Shown here piece after piece: positions 51,230-59,428 of a stretch of DNA of 64,000 nucleotides. Every line of letters begins with the position of its first letter. Within the stretch, counting starts at the first letter, position 1. The DNA is from Dinoroseobacter sp049800835 (lineage in GTDB: Bacteria; Pseudomonadota; Alphaproteobacteria; Rhodobacterales; Rhodobacteraceae), in NCBI RefSeq assembly GCF_049800835.1, contig NZ_JBNAFU010000003.1:248001-312000 (forward strand). The letters run 5' to 3'. The notes beneath the pieces are model-generated. The model did no database searches, was not told the origin of the DNA, and saw only the letters and a list, made by a program, of their open reading frames with translations. Made by a program: the position numbers and the translations under genes.

Positions 51230-52233
51230 CACTTGATGTCCCAAACCTGAGCAACGACTACGACCAGCGCCTGCGTGATGAGGCTGCCGAAGACCCGACT
51301 TTGGAGGTTCCCCAGGGAGAGCCGACATCGAAGTGTCAGATCATCGCGATCTATGGCAAAGGCGGTATCGGCAAGTCGTTCACACTCGCCAACCTGAGCC
51401 ACATGATGGCCGAGCAGGGCAAACGCGTCCTGCTGATCGGGTGCGACCCGAAATCGGATACCACGTCTCTGCTGTTCGGTGGCAAGGCCTGCCCGACCAT
51501 CATCGAGACCTCGACCCAGAAAAAGCTCGCCGGAGAAGAGGTCGCCATCGGCGACGTCTGCTTCAAACGCAACGGCGTGTTCGCCATGGAGCTTGGCGGA
51601 CCCGAAGTGGGCCGCGGCTGCGGCGGACGGGGGATCATTCATGGCTTCGAACTGCTGGAAAAACTCGGGTTCCACGATTGGGACTTTGACTATGTGCTCC
51701 TGGATTTCCTCGGAGATGTTGTCTGCGGCGGCTTCGGCCTGCCTATCGCTCGGGATATGGCCCAGAAGGTCATCCTGGTAGGGTCGAACGACCTTCAGTC
51801 CCTCTATGTGGCGAACAACGTCTGCTCGGCTGTGGAATACTTCCGTAAGCTTGGCGGCAATGTCGGTGTGGCCGGTCTGGTCATCAACAAGGATGACGGC
51901 ACCGGGGAGGCGCAGGCCTTTGCCAAGGCCGTCGACATTCCTGTTCTGGCCTCGATCCCGGCGGATGACGACCTGCGCAAGAAGTCCGCGAATTACCAGA
52001 TCGTCGGAACGGCGGCCGAACACTGGGGCGGTCTGTTCGCCGCGCTTGGCGAGAACGTCGCCGACGCCCCGCCGCTGCGCCCCACTGCGCTGACGCAGGA
52101 CGAGTTGATCGGATTGTTTGACGGCAAGGACACGGGCGCAGGTGTCGTGCTGGAACCTGCCACGATGGAAGACATGCGTGGCAAGAACTACGAACCCAAA
52201 GCTTCTCTGGAGGTCGTGTATGACGATGTTTGA
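51226..52233 (+). CDS. bchX: Chlorophyllide a reductase iron protein subunit BchX
   Basis: BchX is the nitrogenase-like reductase component that feeds ATP-gated electrons to BchY-BchZ for reduction of the chlorin B ring. The 335-aa protein has P-loop YGKGGIGKS (residues 43-51) and CDPKSDTTSLLFGGKACPT. The two cluster-ligand cysteine regions are EVGRGCGGRG and LGDVVCGGFGLP. The ATG at 51226 overlaps the bchC stop; TTG 51211 is a spurious extension. A small coupled ORF starts within its last codons. Confidence 0.96.
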   Translation: MTLDVPNLSNDYDQRLRDEAAEDPTLEVPQGEPTSKCQIIAIYGKGGIGKSFTLANLSHMMAEQGKRVLLIGCDPKSDTTSLLFGGKACPTIIETSTQKKLAGEEVAIGDVCFKRNGVFAMELGGPEVGRGCGGRGIIHGFELLEKLGFHDWDFDYVLLDFLGDVVCGGFGLPIARDMAQKVILVGSNDLQSLYVANNVCSAVEYFRKLGGNVGVAGLVINKDDGTGEAQAFAKAVDIPVLASIPADDDLRKKSANYQIVGTAAEHWGGLFAALGENVADAPPLRPTALTQDELIGLFDGKDTGAGVVLEPATMEDMRGKNYEPKASLEVVYDDV

Positions 52234-52417
52234 TCCGACCTCCTCCCCGGTTGCGGGTGCGGTCGGGTCAACCTCCGTACCGCTCCATATGGAACTCGCC
52301 GAGCGCCTTGCTGAGACCCAATCGGTTCTCAGCTTCGCGCGTCTTCTGCCGGTTCAGACGTCGTTGACCCGTGGAGCACCCAGCAATCTGGTGCCCTTCC
52401 CCGGATCGGAGGACTGA
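52220..52417 (+). CDS. Hypothetical 65-aa protein between bchX and bchY
   Basis: This ORF starts inside the last codons of bchX, 14 bases before its end, in another frame. GGAGG lies six bases upstream of its ATG, as good a ribosome-binding site as any nearby gene has. It ends three bases before the bchY ATG, so it is positioned as a translated cistron. The product has no signal peptide or membrane segment. It has a proline/serine-rich start, a central amphipathic helix (LHMELAERLAETQSVLSFAR) and a proline-rich tail. I do not recognise it; Rhodobacter capsulatus and R. sphaeroides have no described gene here. Confidence 0.6.
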   Translation: MTMFDPTSSPVAGAVGSTSVPLHMELAERLAETQSVLSFARLLPVQTSLTRGAPSNLVPFPGSED

Positions 52418-52420
52418 GCG

Positions 52421-54001
52421 ATGGATCGTACAGACCTCGAATCCCGGTATGACGACGCAGATGCCACCCCGATCGAAGAGGGGTCCGCCCGAGAGGCCGC
52501 GCCCGAGGGTATGACCACGCAACCGGACGGTATGGGATGCCACGCCCCGGGCGAACAGATGGAAGCCGCGGCGCGGGCCGCTGGCATGTCCGAAATTCTG
52601 GACCAATACGCTGCGGACTATCCGCAGGGACCCCATGACAAACCGCAATCCATGTGCCCGGCCTTTGGCTCGCTGCGCGTGGGGCTGAGGATGCGTCGGG
52701 TGGGCACGATGCTGTCAGGCTCGGCCTGCTGTGTTTATGGCCTGACCTTCGTGTCACATTTTTACGGGGCGCGCCGATCCGTCGGCTACGTCCCTTTCAA
52801 TTCCGAGACGCTTGTGACCGGCAAGTTGTTCGAGGATATCCGGGACGCCGTCCACAAGATGGCGGATCCCGATCAATACGATGCCATCGTTGTCACAAAC
52901 CTCTGCGTTCCGACCGCGTCAGGGGTTCCTCTGCGGCTGCTGCCGTCAGAGATCAACGGGGTGCGTATCGTGGGCATAGATGTGCCCGGCTTTGGTGTGC
53001 CAACGCATGCCGAGGCCAAAGACATCCTTGCGGGCGCAATGCTGAATTACGCCCGTGCCGAGATCGAGGCTGGCCCTGTCCAGGCGCCGGTTTCGGGCAA
53101 GGCGGATCGTCCCACTGTGGCTTTGCTCGGTGAGATGTTCCCGGCTGATCCCATCGGGATTGGCCAACTGCTCGCGCCACTCGGTCTGGCGGCAGGTCCG
53201 GTCGTTCCCTGCCGTGAGTGGCGCGAGCTTTACTCTGCTTTGGATTGCGGCGTCGTCGCGGCGATCCACCCGTTCTACACCGCCGCCGTGCGCGAGTTTG
53301 AGGCCGCAGGCCGCAAGATCGTCGGTTCGGCGCCTGTGGGCCATGACGGCACGGCAGCTTGGCTCGCAGCAATTGGCGATGCGTACGGCGTTGCCGCGGA
53401 CAAGGTGGCAGAAGCGCAAAATGCCTTCCTGCCTGCGATCAAGGGCGCGCTGTCAGCATCCCCCATCAACGGAACCGTCACGCTTTCGGGCTACGAAGGG
53501 TCCGAACTCCTGGTGGCGCGCCTCTTGATCGAAAGCGGTGCGGAGGTGCCTTACGTCGGCACCGCCTGCCAGCGCACGCCCTGGTCCGACCCGGACCGCG
53601 AATGGCTCGAAGCGCGCGGGGTGAAGATCAAGTATCGCGCCTCGCTCGAGGATGACTGCGCCGCGATGGAGGCGATCAAACCCGATCTCGCCATCGGCAC
53701 CACGCCGGTCGTTCAGAAGGGCAAGGAAATGGGTATTCCGTCGCTCTACTTCACGAACCTCATCTCGGCGCGTCCGCTGATGGGGCCTGCGGGTGCGGGG
53801 AGCCTCGCGCAGGTGGTGAATGCCGCCATGGCCAACAAGGACCGCATGGACCACATGCGCGCGTTCTTCGAAGGCGTGGGCGAGGGTGACACCGCCGGCA
53901 TCTGGGAAGGGTCGCCGAATTTGCGGCCGGACTTCCGCGCGATGCAACAGAAGAAACTCGACAAGGCGGCCCGCGTCGCCAAAGCGCAGGAGATGATCTG
54001 A
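52421..54001 (+). CDS. bchY: Chlorophyllide a reductase subunit BchY
   Basis: BchY is one half of the nitrogenase MoFe-like catalytic component that reduces the C7=C8 bond of chlorophyllide a. The 526-aa protein contains cysteine-bearing segments QSMCPAFGSLRVGLRMRR and SGSACCVYGLTFVSHFYGARR near the cluster, then VVTNLCVPTASGVPLRLLP. The N-terminus is acidic and somewhat longer than in Rhodobacter homologues as I remember them. GGAGG lies eight bases before the ATG. The stop and the bchZ ATG share one base (TGATG). Confidence 0.95.
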   Translation: MDRTDLESRYDDADATPIEEGSAREAAPEGMTTQPDGMGCHAPGEQMEAAARAAGMSEILDQYAADYPQGPHDKPQSMCPAFGSLRVGLRMRRVGTMLSGSACCVYGLTFVSHFYGARRSVGYVPFNSETLVTGKLFEDIRDAVHKMADPDQYDAIVVTNLCVPTASGVPLRLLPSEINGVRIVGIDVPGFGVPTHAEAKDILAGAMLNYARAEIEAGPVQAPVSGKADRPTVALLGEMFPADPIGIGQLLAPLGLAAGPVVPCREWRELYSALDCGVVAAIHPFYTAAVREFEAAGRKIVGSAPVGHDGTAAWLAAIGDAYGVAADKVAEAQNAFLPAIKGALSASPINGTVTLSGYEGSELLVARLLIESGAEVPYVGTACQRTPWSDPDREWLEARGVKIKYRASLEDDCAAMEAIKPDLAIGTTPVVQKGKEMGIPSLYFTNLISARPLMGPAGAGSLAQVVNAAMANKDRMDHMRAFFEGVGEGDTAGIWEGSPNLRPDFRAMQQKKLDKAARVAKAQEMI

Positions 54002-55491
54002 TGCTCGTTCAGGATCATGACCGCGCAGGCGGATACTGGGGCGCGGTCTACGCGTTTTGCGCTGTGAAGGGCCTTCAGGTCGTCATCGATGGCCCTGTGG
54101 GCTGCGAAAACCTGCCTGTCACCTCGGTATTGCACTACACCGACGCTCTGCCACCGCATGAGTTGCCCATCGTCACGACCGGCCTTGGCGAAGAAGAACT
54201 TGGGCGCGATGGGACCGAAGGCGCGATGAAACGCGCCTGGAAAACGCTCGACCCTGCCTTGCCCGCCGTGGTGGTCACAGGCTCCATCGCCGAGATGATC
54301 GGCGGCGGCGTGACCCCGCAGGGCACCAACATTCAACGCTTTCTTCCCCGCACGATCGACGAAGATCAGTGGGAAGCGGCCGACCGTGCCATGACGTGGA
54401 TCTTCACGGAGTTTGGCATGACAAAGGGCCGGATGCCGAAGGAAAAACCGCGCGACGAAGGCGCGAAACCTCGGGTCAACATCCTCGGTCCGATGTACGG
54501 CACGTTCAACATGCCCTCTGACCTTGCCGAGATCCGGCGTCTGGTCGAAGGCATCGGCGCCGAAGTCAACATGGTGCACCCGCTTGGCGCGCACCTTGCC
54601 GAGATGCGCAACCTGGTGAATGCGGATGTAAACATCTGCATGTACCGCGAGTTTGGCCGCGGCCTGTGTGAGGTGCTGGACAAGCCCTATCTGCAAGCGC
54701 CGATCGGTGTGGAAAGCACAACGAAGTTCCTGCGCAAACTGGGCGAGTTGCTGGATCTCGATCCCGAGCCCTTCATCGCGCAAGAGAAGCATTCCACGAT
54801 CAAGCCGATCTGGGACCTGTGGCGCTCGGTGACGCAGGATTTCTTTGCAACGGCGTCCTTTGGGATCGTGGCGAACGAAACCTATGCGCGCGGCATCAAG
54901 AACTTTCTTGAGACAGACATGGGTCTTCCCTGTGCCTTCGCGGTTGGTCGCGTGGCGGGCAAGAAGCCCGACAATGATCTGGTGCGCGAACTCATGCACA
55001 CCAAGCGGCCTCTCGTCGTGATGGGCTCGATCAACGAGAAAATGTACATGGCCGAGATGGCAGGCGGGTTCGGTCCCAAGCCCGCATTCATTCCGGCCTC
55101 GTTCCCCGGGGCGGCGATCCGGCGGGCCACGGGCACGCCGATGATGGGCTATGCCGGGGCGACCTACCTTATTCAGGAAGTGTGCAACGCACTCTTTGAT
55201 GCGCTTTTCCATATTCTGCCGCTCGGGTCCGAAATGGACAGTGCAGCCGCAACGCCAACAACCTTGCGCCGCGACTTCCCATGGGATGCCGACGCACAGC
55301 GCCTGCTCGACCGGATCGTGGCCGAGCACCCCATTCTGACACGTATTTCCGCCGCCAAAACCCTGCGGGACGAAGCCGAAAAAGCGGCTCTGCAACAGGG
55401 GGATGAACGCGTGGTGATCGAAACCGTCCGGGCACTCCAGCCCGCGGGATTTACTGACGAAGATTTCTCACGAGGGAGGGAGAACGCATGA
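54001..55491 (+). CDS. bchZ: Chlorophyllide a reductase subunit BchZ
   Basis: BchZ pairs with BchY in chlorophyllide a oxidoreductase. The 496-aa protein has DGPVGCENLPVTSVLHYTDALPPHELPI, with the cluster cysteine near its start, then LGPMYGTFNMPSDLAEI, and the QAPIGVESTTKFLRKLG segment. A C-terminal domain holds DFPWDADAQRLLDRI. Start ATG 54001 overlaps the bchY stop. The pufQ start overlaps its stop (ATGA), and in Rhodobacter the inner puf promoter lies within this gene; I could not place one here with confidence. Confidence 0.95.
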   Translation: MLVQDHDRAGGYWGAVYAFCAVKGLQVVIDGPVGCENLPVTSVLHYTDALPPHELPIVTTGLGEEELGRDGTEGAMKRAWKTLDPALPAVVVTGSIAEMIGGGVTPQGTNIQRFLPRTIDEDQWEAADRAMTWIFTEFGMTKGRMPKEKPRDEGAKPRVNILGPMYGTFNMPSDLAEIRRLVEGIGAEVNMVHPLGAHLAEMRNLVNADVNICMYREFGRGLCEVLDKPYLQAPIGVESTTKFLRKLGELLDLDPEPFIAQEKHSTIKPIWDLWRSVTQDFFATASFGIVANETYARGIKNFLETDMGLPCAFAVGRVAGKKPDNDLVRELMHTKRPLVVMGSINEKMYMAEMAGGFGPKPAFIPASFPGAAIRRATGTPMMGYAGATYLIQEVCNALFDALFHILPLGSEMDSAAATPTTLRRDFPWDADAQRLLDRIVAEHPILTRISAAKTLRDEAEKAALQQGDERVVIETVRALQPAGFTDEDFSRGRENA

Positions 55492-55709
55492 CGGATCAAA
55501 CCACAGACGCCCCGGTCGTCCGGTCGCACAAACCGCCAAAGGCCGAGTTCTATACCTATTTCGGGATCATTTTTGTGGCCGCCGTTCCGGTTGCCGCGCT
55601 CAGCTGGGCGCTGGCATCGGTAAAGGCGGGCCGCTTTCAGAAGAAAGGGCCAATTGCGCGCGCCTGGACCCAGGCCCGCATCATCACGCCCATGATCTTT
55701 TCCGCCTGA
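55488..55709 (+). CDS. pufQ: Cytochrome PufQ-type bacteriochlorophyll-related membrane protein
   Basis: The 73-aa protein has one membrane segment (about residues 23-46, YFGIIFVAAVPVAALSWALAS) between a basic, proline-rich N-terminus (RSHKPPKAEFYTY) and a basic tail with KKGPIARAWTQARIITPMIFSA. This is the PufQ pattern. PufQ affects bacteriochlorophyll flux and complex assembly. It is coupled to bchZ and lies 127 bases before pufB, with a pufK-like leader ORF in between. Confidence 0.92.
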   Translation: MTDQTTDAPVVRSHKPPKAEFYTYFGIIFVAAVPVAALSWALASVKAGRFQKKGPIARAWTQARIITPMIFSA

Positions 55710-55769
55710 CCGGACGGTTGAGTGACGAGTTTCGGTTCGCCTTCGGGCGGAACGATTTGCCGGCAGGGG

Positions 55770-55844
55770 ATGAGCCCTTGTCGGGGCCCGGCCGCGGGGT
55801 TCGCGGTATCAGCAACAACTTTCCGGAGGAATGCACATGGCTGA
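55770..55844 (+). CDS. Short leader ORF overlapping the pufB start (pufK-like)
   Basis: An ATG at 55770 opens a 24-codon frame that runs into pufB and ends at TGA 55842-55844, eight bases past the pufB ATG. It contains a run of A/T-ending codons, unusual here (GTA TCA GCA ACA ACT, then AGG AAT). The pufB ribosome-binding site is part of it. In R. sphaeroides a short rare-codon ORF called pufK occupies this spot and couples translation to pufB. No strong ribosome-binding site precedes this ATG, so translation is unproven. Confidence 0.45.
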   Translation: MSPCRGPAAGFAVSATTFRRNAHG

Positions 55845-55986
55845 TAAATCCGACCTGTCCTTTACAGGTCTAACCGACGAGCAGGCTCAAGAGCTGCATT
55901 CGGTTTACATGAGCGGGCTCTGGCTGTTTTCGGCCGTTGCCGTTGTCGCTCACCTCGCCACGTTCATCTGGCGTCCGTGGTTCTAA
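55837..55986 (+). CDS. pufB: Light-harvesting LH1 beta subunit
   Basis: The 49-aa beta polypeptide (MADKSDLSFTGLTDEQAQEL onward) has a polar N-terminus and one membrane helix. His39 in VAVVAHLATFIWRPWF is the bacteriochlorophyll ligand; His21 is the second conserved histidine. GGAGGA lies six bases before the ATG. The stop codon overlaps the pufA ribosome-binding site (TAAGGAG). It is too short for many gene finders. Confidence 0.97.
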   Translation: MADKSDLSFTGLTDEQAQELHSVYMSGLWLFSAVAVVAHLATFIWRPWF

Positions 55987-55999
55987 GGAGCACTGAAAA

Positions 56000-56158
56000 A
56001 TGGCAAAATTCTACAAGATTTGGCTCATCTTCGACCCGCGCCGCGTTTTCGTGGCCCAGGGTGTGTTCCTGTTCCTGCTGGCGGCGATGATCCACCTCGT
56101 CCTGCTCAGCACAGAGCACTTCAACTGGTTTGAATTGGCGGCTCAAAGCGCCAACTGA
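56000..56158 (+). CDS. pufA: Light-harvesting LH1 alpha subunit
   Basis: The 52-aa alpha polypeptide begins MAKFYKIWLIFDPRRVF and has a single membrane helix with the bacteriochlorophyll-binding His32 in LLAAMIHLVLLST, followed by HFNWFELA. It pairs with PufB to form the LH1 ring round the reaction centre. AAGGAG lies eight bases upstream, overlapping the pufB stop. Hairpins begin at the stop codon and probably stabilise the pufBA message. Confidence 0.97.
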   Translation: MAKFYKIWLIFDPRRVFVAQGVFLFLLAAMIHLVLLSTEHFNWFELAAQSAN

Positions 56159-56234
56159 TGCGGTCCCGTGTAACGCGGGACAGGCATCAGACCGATACAC
56201 CTGCTGCGGGCGGACCCCGGGATCGGCCGCAGCA
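56156..56234 (+). promoter_or_regulatory. Tandem pufA-pufL intercistronic hairpins (mRNA stability elements)
   Basis: Hairpin 1 (56156-56189) pairs TGATGC with GCATCA outside and GTCCCG with CGGGAC inside. Hairpin 2 (56202-56234) pairs TGCTGCGG with CCGCAGCA. In Rhodobacter such hairpins between pufA and pufL block 3'-to-5' decay so that LH1 messages outnumber reaction-centre messages. There is no U run, so a terminator is unlikely. Confidence 0.75.
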
Positions 56235-56305
56235 TACTGATCACACTAATGACAACTGACGGCTGGTCTCGGAACACGTACCGCCGCCACTTGCGGAGAC
56301 AGACG

Positions 56306-57145
56306 ATGGCTTTGCTCAGCTTCGAGAGAAAGTATCGCGTCCGTGGAGGGACGCTGATCGGCGGCGATCTGTTCGACTTCTGGGTGGGCCCGTTCTACGT
56401 GGGCTTCTTCGGGGTCACGACCGTCTTTTTTGCCTTGTTAGGCACTGTATTGATCTTTTGGGGCGCGTCCCAGCAGGGCACCTTCAATCCCTGGCTGATC
56501 AACATCGCACCCCCTGACCTGAGCTACGGACTCGGGATGGCTCCGCTGATGGAGGGCGGTCTGTGGCAGATCATCACCTTCTGTGCGATCGGTGCCTTTG
56601 TCAGTTGGGCCCTGCGCGAGGTCGAGATCTGCCGCAAACTCGGGATGGGGTATCACGTACCCATCGCGTTCAGCTTTGCGATCTTCGCCTATGTAACGCT
56701 GGTGGTCTTCCGCCCGCTGTTGCTGGGTGCCTGGGGGCACGGGTTCCCGTACGGGATCTTCAGCCATCTCGACTGGGTGTCGAACACCGGCTACGCCTAT
56801 CTGCACTTCCACTACAACCCTGCGCATATGATCGCGGTGACGTTCTTCTTCACCACGACACTGGCGCTTGCGCTGCACGGCGCGCTGGTTTTGTCCGCCG
56901 CAAACCCGGCCAAGGGCGAGGAAGCGAAAGGCCCCGACAACGAAGACACGTTCTTCCGTGATTTCATCGGCTACTCCATCGGAACGCTTGGTATTCACCG
57001 CGTCGGGCTGCTGCTCGCGCTGAATGCCGGGTTCTGGTCGGCTGTCTGCATCATCATCTCCGGCCCGGTCTGGACCAAGGGCTGGCCCGAGTGGTGGAAC
57101 TGGTGGCTCGAACTTCCGATCTGGCCATCGCAAGCGGGGTTCTAA
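56306..57145 (+). CDS. pufL: Photosynthetic reaction centre L subunit
   Basis: The 279-aa protein begins MALLSFERKYRVRGG and has five membrane helices. Histidine positions include LHFHYNPAHMIAVTFFF (special-pair ligand region), ALALHGALVL and SIGTLGIHRVGLLLA (iron/quinone ligands). EVEICRKLGMGYHVPIAFS contains the accessory bacteriochlorophyll ligand. ATG 56306 with GGAG upstream is chosen; the in-frame ATG 56249 would add 19 residues and lies just past the hairpins. Three bases separate it from pufM. Confidence 0.97.
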   Translation: MALLSFERKYRVRGGTLIGGDLFDFWVGPFYVGFFGVTTVFFALLGTVLIFWGASQQGTFNPWLINIAPPDLSYGLGMAPLMEGGLWQIITFCAIGAFVSWALREVEICRKLGMGYHVPIAFSFAIFAYVTLVVFRPLLLGAWGHGFPYGIFSHLDWVSNTGYAYLHFHYNPAHMIAVTFFFTTTLALALHGALVLSAANPAKGEEAKGPDNEDTFFRDFIGYSIGTLGIHRVGLLLALNAGFWSAVCIIISGPVWTKGWPEWWNWWLELPIWPSQAGF

Positions 57146-57148
57146 GCC

Positions 57149-58141
57149 ATGCCTGAGTATTACAACATCTTCACCCAAGTTCAGGTCCAGGGCCCCGCCG
57201 AAATGGGCACGGACAACGAGAACAACATCGGTGAGGAGCGGACCTCCGGGACCAGCTTCTCGACCCTGATCGGCTGGATCGGCAACGCCCAGCTGGGCCC
57301 GATCTACCTCGGCTGGTTCGGTGTCATCAGCCTCGCCACCGGCACGCTGTGGTTCAACATCGTTGGCTTCAACATGCTGGCGCAGGTGGGCTACAACATT
57401 CCGGAGTTCATCCGGCAGCTGTTCTGGCTGGCGCTGGAGCCGCCCAGCCCCGAGTATGGGTTGCGCATGCCGCCGCTCAACGATGGCGGCTGGTACATCA
57501 TCTCCAGCTTCTTCCTGCTGGTGTCGGTGATGTCCTGGTGGGCGCGGTCGTATTGGCTGGCGGAACAGCACAAGATGGGCAAGCACATTGCGTGGGCCTT
57601 CCTGGCTGCGATCTGGCTGTTCCTCGTGCTGGGCCTGTTCCGTCCCATCCTGATGGGATCCTGGTCCGAGGCGGTGCCCTACGGCATCTTCCCGCACCTT
57701 GACTGGACCACGGCCTTCTCGATCCGGTACGGCAACCTTTACTACAACCCGTTCCACTGCCTCTCGATCGTGTTCCTCTATGGCTCCGTTCTGCTGTTCG
57801 CAATGCACGGGGCCACCATTCTTGCCGTGACCCGCTTTGGCGGCGACCGCGAGTTGGAGCAGATCTATGACCGGGGTACCGCGTCCGAACGGGCTGGCCT
57901 CTTCTGGCGCTGGACCATGGGGTTCAACGCCACGATGGAGGGGATTCACCGGTGGGCCTGGTGGTTCGCGGTTCTCACCCCGATCACGGGCGGGATCGGC
58001 ATTCTGCTGACGGGCACGGTTGTGGACAACTGGTTCCTGTGGGCGGTCGAGCATAACTTCGCGCCCGACTACACCCAGGACTACGGCTACGAAGCCTACA
58101 ACTCCTACGAAGGCTTCATCGGTCAAGGGGAGGGGAACTGA
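57149..58141 (+). CDS. pufM: Photosynthetic reaction centre M subunit
   Basis: The 330-aa M subunit has the typical start PEYYNIFTQVQVQGPAEMG, five membrane helices, the HCLSIVFLYGSVLLFAMHGATILAV histidine region and GIHRWAWWFAVLTPITGGIGI with the iron-ligand histidine. The protein ends a little beyond the usual position with EHNFAPDYTQDYGYEAYNSY. The stop shares one base with the pufC start. No pufX is present after it. Confidence 0.97.
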   Translation: MPEYYNIFTQVQVQGPAEMGTDNENNIGEERTSGTSFSTLIGWIGNAQLGPIYLGWFGVISLATGTLWFNIVGFNMLAQVGYNIPEFIRQLFWLALEPPSPEYGLRMPPLNDGGWYIISSFFLLVSVMSWWARSYWLAEQHKMGKHIAWAFLAAIWLFLVLGLFRPILMGSWSEAVPYGIFPHLDWTTAFSIRYGNLYYNPFHCLSIVFLYGSVLLFAMHGATILAVTRFGGDRELEQIYDRGTASERAGLFWRWTMGFNATMEGIHRWAWWFAVLTPITGGIGILLTGTVVDNWFLWAVEHNFAPDYTQDYGYEAYNSYEGFIGQGEGN

Positions 58142-59247
58142 TGCTACCCAAATGGTTTACTGACTGGAACCGGGAAAACCCCGTCGACATCTACAAGCCG
58201 GCGATCATCATCGGTGTCCTCGGGTCGGCGGTCTTTGCCACAGCGCTGCTGGTGACCTGGGGGCAACCCCTGGCCACCGACAGCCTGCAAACCGGTCCGC
58301 GCGGAACAGGCATGAAAGTCGCCAAGTTCGAAAACGAGCTTGCCGTGCCTGATCCGACGATTGTGGACTACTACACGGACGAACCCTTCATCCCCGAAGC
58401 GGGCGAAGACCTTGCCGGTGATATCTACGAGAACGTGCAAGTTCTCGGCGGTCTCACGGATGCCAACTTCAACCGTCTGATGAACGCAATGACCCAGTGG
58501 GTCGCGCCAGAGCAAGGGTGCGCTTACTGTCATGCAGGGGCGGATGAGGGCAATTATGCGGATGACGATCTTTATACCAAGGTCGTTGCCCGCAGCATGA
58601 TCCAGATGACGCAGAACATCAACGAAAGCTGGGACGGGCATGTCAACGCGGCCGAGGTGGTCGGGGTGAACTGCTATACCTGTCACAGGGGTCAGAATGT
58701 ACCGTCAGAGATCTGGTTCCGCATCGATCCTGTGACCGAGTCCACCGCGGGCTGGTCGTCCAACCAGAACCGGACCACGTCACAGTCGCAGTTTACATCG
58801 CTGCCGTCGGATGCGTTGCAGAAGTACCTGCTGGAGTACGAGCAGATCAACGTGCACGACCTCGACAGCCGTGTGGACACCCAGCCGGGCGATCCGACCT
58901 GGCAGAATACCGAGCGGACGTTCAGCCTGATGAACTACTTCTCGAATTCGCTGGGGCGCAACTGCGTGTTCTGTCACAACTCCCGGGCCTTCTACGACCC
59001 TGTGCAGCATACCCCGCAATGGGGAACCGCCATGCTGGGTATCTCGATGGTCCAGGAGATGAACAACGATTACCTCGTGCCCCTCGAAGGCGTCTATCCG
59101 CCCGAGCGTCTTGGTCCGGTCTACGCGGATGCGCCCAAGGCCGCGTGCAAGACGTGCCACAAGGGGTATCAGCGCCCGTTGCAAGGCCTGAACGTGATCA
59201 GCGATTGGCCCGAGTTGGCCACGACGGAAGCGCCCGTCTACGAATAA
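58141..59247 (+). CDS. pufC: Reaction-centre tetraheme cytochrome c subunit PufC
   Basis: PufC is the periplasmic electron donor bound to the reaction centre. The four CXXCH heme sites are CAYCH (127-131), CYTCH (about 178-182), CVFCH (about 275-279) and CKTCH (about 336-340). Residues about 20-40 form a hydrophobic anchor with no lipobox cysteine, so it is held by an uncleaved helix and not a lipid. The length of 368 aa fits the family. It is the last gene of the puf operon; a strong hairpin follows. Confidence 0.97.
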   Translation: MLPKWFTDWNRENPVDIYKPAIIIGVLGSAVFATALLVTWGQPLATDSLQTGPRGTGMKVAKFENELAVPDPTIVDYYTDEPFIPEAGEDLAGDIYENVQVLGGLTDANFNRLMNAMTQWVAPEQGCAYCHAGADEGNYADDDLYTKVVARSMIQMTQNINESWDGHVNAAEVVGVNCYTCHRGQNVPSEIWFRIDPVTESTAGWSSNQNRTTSQSQFTSLPSDALQKYLLEYEQINVHDLDSRVDTQPGDPTWQNTERTFSLMNYFSNSLGRNCVFCHNSRAFYDPVQHTPQWGTAMLGISMVQEMNNDYLVPLEGVYPPERLGPVYADAPKAACKTCHKGYQRPLQGLNVISDWPELATTEAPVYE

Positions 59248-59263
59248 GGCGCAAGCCTTCTTA

Positions 59264-59289
59264 CCGGGTCCCGTCGCAACGGGGCCCGG
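59264..59289 (+). terminator. GC-rich hairpin after pufC (end of the puf message)
   Basis: CCGGGTCCCGT and ACGGGGCCCGG pair over 11 bp (one G-U pair) around the loop CGCA. A smaller hairpin AAGGC-GCAA-GCCTT (59246-59259) overlaps the pufC stop. No U run follows either one, so they may protect the 3' end or slow polymerase more than terminate it. The rest of the 181-base gap to dxs holds only GC-rich sequence and the dxs ribosome-binding site. Confidence 0.6.
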
Positions 59290-59428
59290 ACCCCGGACCC
59301 GCTGGCCCAGCCGCCGGTCCACCTCCGGCCCGACCCGCGCTGCTTGACCGGCAAGGCGCAAACAGGACCGGATCGCGCGACCCGACATCGCGCAATGTTC
59401 GCACCAGACCGCGATGGAGGAGACGACA

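Noticed and set aside
53746..55395. A 549-codon minus-strand frame across bchZ.
   Set aside because: It is antisense to bchZ, whose family match is unambiguous.
56438..58126. A 562-codon minus-strand frame across pufL and pufM.
   Set aside because: It is antisense to two certain reaction-centre genes, with low-complexity composition and no motif.
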